Source: Roseibium alexandrii DFL-11 | GTDB lineage: Bacteria > Pseudomonadota > Alphaproteobacteria > Rhizobiales > Stappiaceae | Direction of reading: 5' to 3' | Assembly: GCF_000158095.2 (NCBI RefSeq) | Contig: NZ_CM011002.1 | Span: 124,001 to 188,000, forward strand | Length of the DNA stretch: 64,000 nucleotides | In this document: positions 32,139 through 40,373 of the stretch, in pieces | Layout: every line of letters begins with the position of its first letter | Position numbering within the stretch: position 1 is the stretch's first letter | Program-made: the position numbers and the translations under genes | The notes under the pieces: model-generated | Database searches by the model: none | What the model was told of the DNA's origin: nothing | Seen by the model: the letters and a program-made list of their open reading frames with translations, nothing else

Positions 32139-33287
32139 ATGGCATTCTTGGAAAAAAACAAAGCGCCGGAATTGCACCTGGACACCGATTCCGAGGGACA
32201 TCAGTCCCTTATTCTATCCGGCGACTGGACTGTCAGCACTCTTGCAGACGCCGACCAGCAAATCTCCAAGCTGAATGTCGCCAAGGACAAACTGACGTGC
32301 ATCGATGTTTCAGAGGTTGATCATCTGGATACCAGTGGGGCCTGGCTGATCCACCGGACCCGGGGGCAACTGGAATTCAGCGGCCGGAAAGTGCAGCTGA
32401 CCGGCGTGACGCCTGTCCGCGAAAGCCTGTTTCACGAGATCGAGAAACATCATCCGCCGCGCTGGCAACCAGACCGGTCCGGTTTCACGATCGTAGGGTT
32501 TTTGGAAGCGACCGGGCGGCAGATGGTCGAAGTGTATAAAGACACTCTCGCGATGCTGCATATCCTAGGATCACTCGGCATCGTCCTGTCGACTGTTCTT
32601 TTGCAGCCCAAACGCCTTCGAAGCATAGCAATCGCCGTACAGTTTGACCGCAGCTGCATCGGCGCAGTCCCGATCGTGGCCCTGATGAGCTTTTTGATCG
32701 GCGCGATCATTTCTCAGCAGGGCGGATTTTACCTGAGGCAATTCGGGGCCGACATTTTCGTCGTCGATCTTGCAGGTATCCTAGTGCTTCGGGAGATCGG
32801 CGTCATCCTGACCGCAATTATGGTGGCTGGACGGTCCGGTTCGGCGTTTACCGCTGAGCTCGGCGCCATGCGCATGCAAGAGGAGGTCGATGCACTGCAT
32901 GTCATCGGCCTCAGCGTGACAGAAGTTCTGGTGCTGCCGCGCATTCTGGCATTGATGATCGCCTTGCCGATCTTGACGTTTGTGGCGGATATATCTGCAT
33001 TGTTCGGTGCCGGTCTCATTACCTGGGCGTATCTGGATATCCCTCCGGCAGCATTCCTGACGCAGCTCCAGTCGGCCATTACGGTCAACACATTCGTTGT
33101 TGGGATCATCAAGGCGCCTTTCATGGCGCTGATCGTCGGCCTTATTGCCTGCGTTGAAGGCCTCAAGGTTGAAGGGTCTTCGGAGTCGCTTGGTCGTCAC
33201 ACCACCATGGCAGTGGTCAAAGCGATTTTCCTCGTCATTGTCGTTGACGGAATGTTCGCGATGTTCTTCGCGGCGATTGGGGTATAA
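32139..33287 (+). CDS. mlaE: MlaE-family permease with N-terminal STAS domain
   Basis: A 382-residue protein. Residues about 1-100 are a STAS-like domain (LSGDWTVSTLADADQQIS ... IDVSEVDHLDTSGAWLI), followed by the MlaE permease: VPIVALMSFLIGAIISQQGG, VVDLAGILVLREIGVILTAI and GRSGSAFTAELGAMRMQEEV, the EQxEALxVxG-like coupling segment, and four to five helices. It forms the membrane channel of a retrograde or anterograde phospholipid ABC transporter. First gene of an E-F-D-lipoprotein operon. The frame is open to TTG 32109, which also has GGGGGAAG upstream; I chose ATG 32139. MlaE with an internal STAS domain replaces the separate MlaB subunit. Confidence 0.88.
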   Translation: MAFLEKNKAPELHLDTDSEGHQSLILSGDWTVSTLADADQQISKLNVAKDKLTCIDVSEVDHLDTSGAWLIHRTRGQLEFSGRKVQLTGVTPVRESLFHEIEKHHPPRWQPDRSGFTIVGFLEATGRQMVEVYKDTLAMLHILGSLGIVLSTVLLQPKRLRSIAIAVQFDRSCIGAVPIVALMSFLIGAIISQQGGFYLRQFGADIFVVDLAGILVLREIGVILTAIMVAGRSGSAFTAELGAMRMQEEVDALHVIGLSVTEVLVLPRILALMIALPILTFVADISALFGAGLITWAYLDIPPAAFLTQLQSAITVNTFVVGIIKAPFMALIVGLIACVEGLKVEGSSESLGRHTTMAVVKAIFLVIVVDGMFAMFFAAIGV

Positions 33288-33294
33288 CGGCAAG

Positions 33295-34104
33295 ATGGCA
33301 GTTTCAGACATCGACCAACCTGAGCGCAAATTGACGCCGGTCACGGAGCATTCGGAGAATATCCTTTCGGTCCGGGACATTACTGTGGGGTTCGGATCCA
33401 AGATCATCTTACAGGATCTCGACCTCGATGTGCATCGGGGTGAAGTGCTTGGTTTTGTCGGCGGGTCGGGTACTGGCAAGTCGGTCCTGATGCGGACGAT
33501 ACTCGGATTGACGCCGAGACGGGCCGGCCGGATTTCTGTCTTCGGTCATGATCTATCGAGCGCATCTGACAAAACCCGCAGGATGATCGAACGCCGTTGG
33601 GGCGTGCTGTTTCAACAGGGCGCGCTGTTTTCATCGCTGACCGTGAAGCAGAACATCCAGGTTCCGATGCGGGAGCATTTGAAACTGTCCCAGCGCCTGA
33701 TGGACGAACTTGCCACCTTGAAGCTGGAACTGGTGGGCTTGCCGCAAGACGCGGCGGACAAGCTTCCATCAGAACTTTCCGGCGGTATGGTCAAGCGTGC
33801 GAGCCTTGCCCGTGCCCTTGCACTCGACCCGGATTTGGTGTTTCTGGATGAACCAACGTCCGGCTTGGATCCTATTGGGGCTGCTGCGTTCGATTCGTTG
33901 ATTGGAAATTTGAGTTCCACACTGGATTTGACCGTTTATATGGTTACTCACGACCTCGACAGTTTGCATTCCATCTGTGATCGCATCGCAGTTCTCGGGC
34001 AAAAGCGTGTTCTTGCGATCGGGCCAATGGAAGACATGATGAAAAATGACGACCCTTGGATTAAGTCTTACTTCCGAGGGGCGCGGGCTCTGCGCCGCAC
34101 ATGA
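33295..34104 (+). CDS. mlaF: Mla-type ABC transporter ATPase
   Basis: A 269-residue ABC ATPase of the MlaF family. Walker A GGSGTGKSV, Q-loop VLFQQGALFSSLTVKQNI, signature LSGGMVKRASLARALALDP, Walker B LVFLDEPTSGLDP and the H-loop MVTHDLDS are intact. It begins 7 bases after mlaE (ATG 33295) and 11 bases before mlaD. Energises lipid movement by the MlaE/MlaD complex. Confidence 0.93.
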   Translation: MAVSDIDQPERKLTPVTEHSENILSVRDITVGFGSKIILQDLDLDVHRGEVLGFVGGSGTGKSVLMRTILGLTPRRAGRISVFGHDLSSASDKTRRMIERRWGVLFQQGALFSSLTVKQNIQVPMREHLKLSQRLMDELATLKLELVGLPQDAADKLPSELSGGMVKRASLARALALDPDLVFLDEPTSGLDPIGAAAFDSLIGNLSSTLDLTVYMVTHDLDSLHSICDRIAVLGQKRVLAIGPMEDMMKNDDPWIKSYFRGARALRRT

Positions 34105-34115
34105 GGTTTGAGTGA

Positions 34116-36119
34116 ATGGAAACCCGCGCAAATTACATCCTGATTGGCGCTTTTATGATTGCGACCTTGTTCAGCGCGTTCGGGTTCATCTATTGGCTCG
34201 CTGTGACCGCTGAATCGCGTCAGAATGTCGAAGTCAAAATCCTGTTTCCTGGTGCAGTGACCGGCTTGCCTGTGGGGGGGCAGGTATTGTTCAACGGCAT
34301 CAAGGTCGGCGATGTTTCATCGCTGGATTTTGCACCAGGTGACCCGACCAAGGTTCTGGCGACGGTCCGAATCCGGCCATCCACACCGCTCCGCGAAGAT
34401 ACCAAGGCAACATTGAATTTCACCGGCTTGACCGGTGTTGCCTATGTGGATCTGATCGGCGGAACGAGTTCCTCTCCGCTTCTGTTGAATCCGGATGGCA
34501 GCCAGACTCCGAATAACATCCCGCTGATCAATGCCGAGCGGTCGTTTTTTGACGACATCGTGGATGGCGCGCGGGACGTACTGAAACGTGCGGATTCGAC
34601 GATGAAAACCGTTGATCAGCTCCTTCAGGACAATGGTCCCGTAATTTCCAAAACAATTCAGAACGTTGAGACGTTCTCAGACGCTCTGGCCGCAAATTCC
34701 GATGGCGTGAAGGATTTCATGGCAAGCATCGGAAAGGCCTCGGACGCGTTTTCCAGCCTTTCTACGCGGCTTGAAGGCTTGGTGGATGAAGGTGAACGGC
34801 TTCTGGCAGCTGTCCCGTCCGACAAGGTCACGGCCATTGTGGACGACCTGCAGGCCTTTTCTGGAAGCCTTGGCAAGGCGAGCACAGATATCGACACTTT
34901 GATGGCTGATGCACAAAACGCGGCCAAGGAACTGACCGAGTTCACCGAGCGCCTCAATGATGGGCTCGGCAACGTTCAAAGCATTGTTCAGGCGGTGAAG
35001 CCAGAAGACATCGAAAAGGTCATGAAAGGTGCCGCAGCGCTTGGCGAAGTGCTGGAAAAGCGCTCGGGTGACATTGATGAACTGGTCGTGGCAACGTCCA
35101 ACACGATGCAGGGCGTAAACAACATTGTTGAGATGCTGCGCGCACGCGAGGGCACCATCAATGACGTGATCACCGGGACGCGCGATATCGTCGGTAAGGT
35201 TGATGCGATCGTAACCCGCGGTGTCGAGATCGCCGCGGTAATCGATCCGCTGCGTGTCGACGAGATTGTCGCGTCCGTGGCAACACTCACAGAAGGACTG
35301 AATATCTCTCTCGTTCGTGTGGATGAAATCATTGCGAGCGTCGACCCGGCTACCATTGGTGAGACCGTCGACAGTGTTGCGAGCATTGTCGACAACTTCA
35401 ACAATCAGCAGAGCCAGATCAACGAAATCATCGCCTCCACAAAATCCACGATCCAGAATTTTGAGGCGGTTTCAGCAACAGTTCGCGGCCAGGATGACCG
35501 GATTGCAGCGCTCGTTGAAGATGTTCAGGTCGCCGCAGAACGGTTCGCCTCTACGCTCCAGTCTGCCGATGAACTGTTGCGCGCTGTTGATCCGGAAAAG
35601 ATCGCCAATATTGTCGGCTCGGTCGAAACTGCGGCGAGTGGCCTTGCTGGAGAAGATGGCATCCCGGCAATCCTGCAAAGCGCGCGTCAGGCAGCTGACA
35701 ACGTTCAGCAAATGACGGCGGACTTGAGCAAACGCACACCTGATGTCGATCAGATCATTACCGATGCCCAGCAGATGACCGCGACCCTCAACTCCACATC
35801 GGTCCGGGTTGAGAGCCTTGTCGAAAAGGTTTCCGAAATGGTCGATGGCGACGGCGAGGGCTTGATCAAGGAGGCAACGCTTGCAGCGCAAGCGATACGG
35901 AAGGTCGCGGTTGCGTTCGAGAGCCGTGCCGATGCCATTGCGGGTGGCCTGTCGAAATTTGCCACCCAGGGGTCTGCGGATCTGACATCCGCATTGGCGC
36001 AGTTCAATCGCACGCTGGTCTCGATCCAGCGGGCAGCACAAAGCTTTGAACAAAGTCCGAACCGCGTCATTTTCGGCGGTGAAGATGTGCCGACCTATCA
36101 AGGCGGGCGGCGCCGGTGA
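34116..36119 (+). CDS. mlaD: MCE-domain lipid-binding protein with long helical tail
   Basis: A 667-residue protein with one N-terminal membrane helix (YILIGAFMIATLFSAFGFIY) and an MCE domain at about 40-120 (LFPGAVTGLPVGGQVLFNGI, VGDVSSLDF, GLTGVAYVDLIGG). The remaining 500 or more residues are predominantly helical, with repeated VDEIVASV / VDEIIASVDP segments at 370-430. E. coli MlaD is about 180 residues; long-tailed versions are common in alphaproteobacteria and could form a needle or tunnel across the periplasm, as for YebT/PqiB-like MCE proteins, though here only one MCE domain is visible. It overlaps a possible GTG start of the next gene. Confidence 0.9.
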   Translation: METRANYILIGAFMIATLFSAFGFIYWLAVTAESRQNVEVKILFPGAVTGLPVGGQVLFNGIKVGDVSSLDFAPGDPTKVLATVRIRPSTPLREDTKATLNFTGLTGVAYVDLIGGTSSSPLLLNPDGSQTPNNIPLINAERSFFDDIVDGARDVLKRADSTMKTVDQLLQDNGPVISKTIQNVETFSDALAANSDGVKDFMASIGKASDAFSSLSTRLEGLVDEGERLLAAVPSDKVTAIVDDLQAFSGSLGKASTDIDTLMADAQNAAKELTEFTERLNDGLGNVQSIVQAVKPEDIEKVMKGAAALGEVLEKRSGDIDELVVATSNTMQGVNNIVEMLRAREGTINDVITGTRDIVGKVDAIVTRGVEIAAVIDPLRVDEIVASVATLTEGLNISLVRVDEIIASVDPATIGETVDSVASIVDNFNNQQSQINEIIASTKSTIQNFEAVSATVRGQDDRIAALVEDVQVAAERFASTLQSADELLRAVDPEKIANIVGSVETAASGLAGEDGIPAILQSARQAADNVQQMTADLSKRTPDVDQIITDAQQMTATLNSTSVRVESLVEKVSEMVDGDGEGLIKEATLAAQAIRKVAVAFESRADAIAGGLSKFATQGSADLTSALAQFNRTLVSIQRAAQSFEQSPNRVIFGGEDVPTYQGGRRR

Positions 36120-36145
36120 GTAAAGGGAATAGGGGACTGACGGGG

Positions 36146-36751
36146 ATGACACAGGCAGACAGCCGACTGAGCCGGCGGGCGTTTATCAGCGCGCTGGGCG
36201 CCGGTGCCGTGGTGTCCGGTTGCGCGAGCTCGGGCCCTGCAGCCTTTTACAGTTTGCAGGCTGCTGATGTCGGCGGGTTGTCCGGACGATCCAGCCGTGT
36301 CCAGGTGCTTGTAGCGCCACCGCGGGCGCTCAAGGCACTCGATACGACCTATATCGCCGTGGTCGACAGCGGTCCGGTCTATTCTTACTTCCCGAACGTT
36401 GCCTGGGCCGACACGCTTCCGAACGTGGTGCAGAACAAGCTCCTGCAAACGCTTCAAAATACCGGACGGCTCCGCGGCGTCGGACTGCCGGGTGACGGAT
36501 TGCTGATCGATTATCAACTACAGACGGATATCCGGGCGTTTGAACTGAATATTGAAGGGGCCAACCGCGGTGTTGTTGAGATTGCGGCGCGGGTAGTCAA
36601 TGACCGCAATGGCCGTACTGTTGCCAACAATGTGTTCCGGCGGGAAACCCCGTCCGGCAGCTCCGACGTTGAAAAGGCAGTTGAAGCCATGAACCAGTCG
36701 GCAGAACAGGTGTTTGCCGATATTGCGGCCTGGACGCTCAGAAACGTCTGA
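36146..36751 (+). CDS. ABC-transport auxiliary lipoprotein (PqiC/ABC_trans_aux-like)
   Basis: A 201-residue lipoprotein. The signal combines a twin-arginine motif (LSRRAFIS) with a lipobox VVSGC, so it may be a Tat-exported lipoprotein. The mature domain begins FYSLQAADVGG and contains VLVAPPRALKALDTTYIAV and the VVQNKLLQTLQNTGR segment typical of the ABC_trans_aux family, members of which are outer-membrane partners (PqiC, LetB/PqiB systems) of MCE transporters. A GTG at 36116 overlapping the mlaD stop as GTGA is an alternative start; ATG 36146 gives a more standard signal peptide. Last gene of the mla operon. Confidence 0.88.
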   Translation: MTQADSRLSRRAFISALGAGAVVSGCASSGPAAFYSLQAADVGGLSGRSSRVQVLVAPPRALKALDTTYIAVVDSGPVYSYFPNVAWADTLPNVVQNKLLQTLQNTGRLRGVGLPGDGLLIDYQLQTDIRAFELNIEGANRGVVEIAARVVNDRNGRTVANNVFRRETPSGSSDVEKAVEAMNQSAEQVFADIAAWTLRNV

Positions 36752-36769
36752 GCGCCCAAGAGCATTTTC

Positions 36770-38077
36770 CTAGATGAGTGCGAGCGAGAGCGCCGGGACT
36801 GCAATGAGCAGGCCCAAACGCAGGATGTCGGCTGCCCAGAAGGGCAGGATGCCGGCGAACATCGTACGCAGCGGCACATCGGTCAGAACAGAGCGCAGTA
36901 CGAATACATTGAGGCCGATGGGCGGTGAAATCAGACTGATTTCAGTCACAACCACCACGATGATGCCGAACCAGATCAGCACCATCTCCGGATCGCTCAA
37001 CGCGCCAGTGCCGAAATCTAAAGACGTGACGAGCGGAAAGAACACCGGCACGGTCAAGAGGATCATCGACAGGCTTTCCAGAACCGCGCCGAGGATCACA
37101 TAGATCAGCACCAGAACGAGAATGACAACATAGGCATTCACATCGAGCGATTGGACGAATTCCAGAAGGGCATCGGGAACTCCGGCATAACTTATGAAGT
37201 TGGAGAAGACCTCGGCACCAATGATAATGGCGAAGATCATTGCGGTGGTCCGCGCGCAGTTCAAACCGGCTTGGAACAGTTTCTCGAACGTCAAACCACC
37301 TGAGAACAGTGCTATCAAAAACGCTGTGGCAGCGCCGACCCCTGCGGCCTCTGTCGGCGTGAAGAACCCGCCATAGATCCCGATCATGATGATCGCAAAC
37401 AGGCCAAGTACGGCGAGAACCCCCCACACATCCTTGCGTTCGACGGGGATGTCATCGTGACTGGACGGGGCGAGGTTCGGCTTCATGAGCACCGTTACAT
37501 AGACAGCCGCCATGTAGAACACGACGCCCAAAAGTCCTGGAATGATACCGGCAACAAAGAGTTTCCCAATATCGGCCTCTGTCAAAAGGCCGTAGATGAT
37601 CAGAATAACGCTTGGCGGGATCAGGATGCCGAGCGTGCCACCGGCGGCGATGGAGCCAGTTGCCAGGCTGTCGGCATATCCGGCCTTGCGCATCGATGGC
37701 ATCGCCACCTTCGACATGGTGGCGGCTGTTGCGAGCGACGACCCGCAAACAGCTGAGAACCCACCACACGCAACGATCGTCGCCATTGCCAGGCCGCCAC
37801 GCATCTTGTGAAGCGCCCGGTGTGCCGTCGTGAACAGGGATTGGCTGACGCCGGAAATGGTCAGCAGATTGCCCATCAAGATGAACAGCGGAATAACAGA
37901 CAAGGTGAAGGACAAACCGGTGTCGAAGGCCGCATTGCCCAGGAGATTGAAGGCCGCGTTCCAATTGCGCAGCATGGCAAACCCGGCTGTGCCGACGATA
38001 ATCATGGCAACGGCGATCGGCACACGCAGCAGGACAAGGCCGAACAGGGCGGCAAAACCAATCAGAGCCTCAAGCAC
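36770..38077 (-). CDS. dctM: TRAP transporter large permease
   Basis: A 435-residue DctM with about twelve to thirteen hydrophobic helices. Typical family features: FTLSVIPLFILMGNLLTISG, ACGGFSAVCGSSLATAATMS, GTLGILIPPSVILIIYGLLT and GFFTPTEAAGVGAATAFLIA. It is the main membrane subunit of a sodium-dependent TRAP transporter, encoded last in dctP-dctQ-dctM order, with 3 bases between dctQ stop and its start. Confidence 0.95.
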   Translation of the reverse strand: MLEALIGFAALFGLVLLRVPIAVAMIIVGTAGFAMLRNWNAAFNLLGNAAFDTGLSFTLSVIPLFILMGNLLTISGVSQSLFTTAHRALHKMRGGLAMATIVACGGFSAVCGSSLATAATMSKVAMPSMRKAGYADSLATGSIAAGGTLGILIPPSVILIIYGLLTEADIGKLFVAGIIPGLLGVVFYMAAVYVTVLMKPNLAPSSHDDIPVERKDVWGVLAVLGLFAIIMIGIYGGFFTPTEAAGVGAATAFLIALFSGGLTFEKLFQAGLNCARTTAMIFAIIIGAEVFSNFISYAGVPDALLEFVQSLDVNAYVVILVLVLIYVILGAVLESLSMILLTVPVFFPLVTSLDFGTGALSDPEMVLIWFGIIVVVVTEISLISPPIGLNVFVLRSVLTDVPLRTMFAGILPFWAADILRLGLLIAVPALSLALI

Positions 38078-38080
38078 GAG

Positions 38081-38596
38081 TTAGGCCTCTTTGCGAAAAC
38101 GGGAGTAGAAGAAAACAGCGGCGGCAATGGCCGAAACGCTGAAGGAGGCAGCTCCGAGCCAGCCGATGAGATACAGCGGAATTTCAAGGGAGTCAGTCAC
38201 CTGTCCACGGCGCTGAAGCTTTTCAGCGTGCTCGGTCAGCTCCATGGCAATCAGTATGAAGATACCGATCGTGCAAATGCCGGCAATCAGCGTGCCAAAG
38301 CGCTTCAAAAACGGGCTTTTGACGCCGTCCAGAAGCTCAACTTCGATATGTTCGCCGGCAAGTGTCGTCAGTGGCAGAGCCAGAAAGATGAGTGTGGCCA
38401 GCAGCAGCTCGGTCAATTCATAAGCGCCAGTGACCGGGCTGTTGAAGAGATACCGGGCCACGACATCGATACATGTGAGGCCGATCAACGCAAACAGCAC
38501 CACAAGGCACGCGCCGCCCAGAACCGCATTGATAACAGGCCGGACCCTTGAGGTCCGGCCTGCCGTCGATTTGTCAGAAACGTCGGTCACGATCAA
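38081..38596 (-). CDS. dctQ: TRAP transporter small permease
   Basis: A 171-residue, four-helix DctQ protein (AVLGGACLVVLFALIGLTCI, DVVARYLFNSPVTGAYELTE, AGEHIEVELL). The arrangement and the ARYLFNSPVTGAYEL motif are diagnostic. It starts within the dctP stop codon (ATGA overlap) and is followed 3 bases later by dctM. Confidence 0.93.
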   Translation of the reverse strand: MIVTDVSDKSTAGRTSRVRPVINAVLGGACLVVLFALIGLTCIDVVARYLFNSPVTGAYELTELLLATLIFLALPLTTLAGEHIEVELLDGVKSPFLKRFGTLIAGICTIGIFILIAMELTEHAEKLQRRGQVTDSLEIPLYLIGWLGAASFSVSAIAAAVFFYSRFRKEA

Positions 38597-39621
38597 TTGC
38601 TGACGTTGGTTTGGGCGCGGAACTCACTGAGCGCCGCTGCACCGTCAAAACCGGTGGCGGAAACGGCCTCAACCCATGCACCTTCGTGTTTGCCGGCCAG
38701 TTCCTTGATCTTGGCGAGTACCGGGGCAGGGGCATCATAAACTTCGATGTCCTTGTCCGCGATATAAGCTGCACCGCGGGTATCAGCGCCGTCCCAGACA
38801 CCACCTGCGAGTTCTGCAAGAGCTTCTCCTGAGACCTTTTCAATCGCAGCCTGATCTTCTGCAGAGATGCCGTCCCAGACGTCTTCGTTCATGACCAGGA
38901 ACCAGGACGTGTTGTAAATGCCGCCCGGGATTTTCATGGAATACTTGATGTGGTCGGTGAGGTTGAACGCCTGAAGCGCTTCCATCGGGAAGGTAACACC
39001 GTCGATCACGCCGCGCGAAAGCTTTTCATAGACTTCGCCTGGTCCCATGAACTGAGTGGTGATGCCAAGGTCCTGAGACAAGCCAGCGATATAGCCGCCC
39101 GGTGTCCGGACTTTCAGACCGGAGAAGTCGTCCGCGGATTCGATTTTGCGCTGGTTGTTGTGGAACATGCCCGGGCCATGCACCCAAAGGCCAAGCAGCT
39201 TGGTGCCTTCATGTTCTGCATGGGCGTCGAGGGTGCCGCCATACACATTCCAGTAGGCTTTGGAGCCGTCTGTTGCCGTGTCTGCAATGAAGGAGAACTG
39301 GCCGATGCGGGAGCGAAGGAAACGGTCGTCCTTGGTGAAAGAGTGCAGGCCATAGGTGATGTCAGCAACACCGTCAGCGGCAAGGTCATAGTGGGCCGGT
39401 GGCGGGCCAAGCGGCTTTGGCAGAACGCGAACAGTCACACGGCCTTCTGTTGCGTCGGCGACCTGCTCAGCCCAAGGCTCGATAACCCCTGTCACGACCG
39501 GGTGCTTTGGCGGCAACCAGGATGACAGCACAAGTTCATCTGCGGACGCTGCAGCGGTGAAGCCGGTCAGTGTTCCGGCGGTCAAGCCGGCCAGGATAGA
39601 TAGATGCTTCAAGTGTTTCAC
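38593..39621 (-). CDS. dctP: TRAP transporter substrate-binding protein
   Basis: A 342-residue DctP-type periplasmic protein with a standard Sec signal (LSILAGLTAGTLTGFTAAAS). WLPPKHPVVTGVIEPWAEQV, LADITYGLHSF, GLKVRTPGGYIAG with the conserved ligand-binding Arg, and PMEALQAFNLTDHIKYSM are visible. The frame is open to 39699, but GGGAGGA stands six bases before GTG 39621 (VKHLKHLSI), so that start is chosen. With dctQ and dctM it forms a complete transporter under control of a divergent MarR regulator; ligand unknown (the W-x-PP-HP start is seen in proteins for aromatic or 2-oxo acids). Confidence 0.9.
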   Translation of the reverse strand: MKHLKHLSILAGLTAGTLTGFTAAASADELVLSSWLPPKHPVVTGVIEPWAEQVADATEGRVTVRVLPKPLGPPPAHYDLAADGVADITYGLHSFTKDDRFLRSRIGQFSFIADTATDGSKAYWNVYGGTLDAHAEHEGTKLLGLWVHGPGMFHNNQRKIESADDFSGLKVRTPGGYIAGLSQDLGITTQFMGPGEVYEKLSRGVIDGVTFPMEALQAFNLTDHIKYSMKIPGGIYNTSWFLVMNEDVWDGISAEDQAAIEKVSGEALAELAGGVWDGADTRGAAYIADKDIEVYDAPAPVLAKIKELAGKHEGAWVEAVSATGFDGAAALSEFRAQTNVSN

Positions 39622-39689
39622 GGCGGTTCCTCCCATACGGTCTTTGCCGATCAAAATGCTTTGCCGCTGTAACAACGGTTTCATCGAAA

Positions 39690-39709
39690 TTAGTTGCAAT
39701 TGAAACTAA
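39690..39709. promoter_or_regulatory. 20-bp palindromic MarR operator candidate
   Basis: TTAGTTGCAATTGAAACTAA is identical to its reverse complement at 18 of 20 positions. It lies in the 169-base region between the divergent dctP (39621) and marR (39791) starts. MarR proteins bind 16-20 bp AT-rich palindromes with TTGC/AACTAA-like halves, so control of both promoters is likely. Confidence 0.7.
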
Positions 39710-39790
39710 GTCAATCGTAAAATCTTGCTAATCGGTACGCCTCAGCAGAGCAAACTGGTTACAATCGAGCCAATTCGGGCAAGGAACAGC

Positions 39791-40282
39791 ATGACAGAAC
39801 ACGGAAACGAGACGGATTTCACACCGAACGGCTTCCAGCTGGAAACATTTTTCCCGTATTTGGTCAGGGTGTTTTATTCCGATGTCACCCGGGCGCTGGC
39901 TGATGTTTACCAGCGTGATTACGGCATGGCGCCGGCCGAATGGCGGGTAATGGCCATTCTCGGCTCCAGTGTAGAGGGGCTGCAGGCGAGCGAAATCGTG
40001 CATCGGTCGAGTATGGACAAGGTCGTAGTCAGCCGAGCCGTCAAGCGCATGGAAGACCGCGGTTTCCTGACCCGTCAATCCAATGAGGCCGATGGCCGGA
40101 GTTATCTCCTGTCTCTATCGAAGAGCGGGCGATCCGCTTTCCAAGATCTGGCTCCAAAGCTGTTGGCGGTCGAGCAGAAAATGCTTGGCGGATTGGCGCC
40201 GCAAGAAATTGAGGCGATGCTGGATATCATGACCAGGATCCGGGCAAACCTTGACGCGGAAACCGGGGAGACTGGCGCATAA
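39791..40282 (+). CDS. MarR-family regulator of the adjacent TRAP transporter
   Basis: A 163-residue MarR protein. The wing-helix domain is clear: YGMAPAEWRVMAILGSS, LQASEIVHRSSMDKVVVSRA, VKRMEDRGFLTRQSNEADGR and SYLLSLSKSG. The ATG at 39791 has AAGGAA eight bases upstream; the frame is open to 39725 but the upstream part lacks homology. Divergent from dctPQM with a near-perfect palindrome between them, so it most likely represses the transporter and itself until a carboxylate (often an aromatic acid in this family) binds. Confidence 0.9.
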   Translation: MTEHGNETDFTPNGFQLETFFPYLVRVFYSDVTRALADVYQRDYGMAPAEWRVMAILGSSVEGLQASEIVHRSSMDKVVVSRAVKRMEDRGFLTRQSNEADGRSYLLSLSKSGRSAFQDLAPKLLAVEQKMLGGLAPQEIEAMLDIMTRIRANLDAETGETGA

Positions 40283-40324
40283 TTTCACAAGGAACTGACG
40301 CCGAAATTTGGTCTTCGATAAATG

Positions 40325-40352
40325 AAAAAGGCAGCCCGAGAGCCGCCTTTTG
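40325..40352. terminator. bidirectional terminator between marR and the polar protein gene
   Basis: AAAAGGC (40326-40332) pairs with GCCTTTT (40345-40351), extended inward by GC/GC with one mismatch. The A-run on the left and T-run on the right make it suitable for both converging genes. Confidence 0.65.
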
Positions 40353-40373
40353 TGTTTCAGCTAGAGCTGTCTC

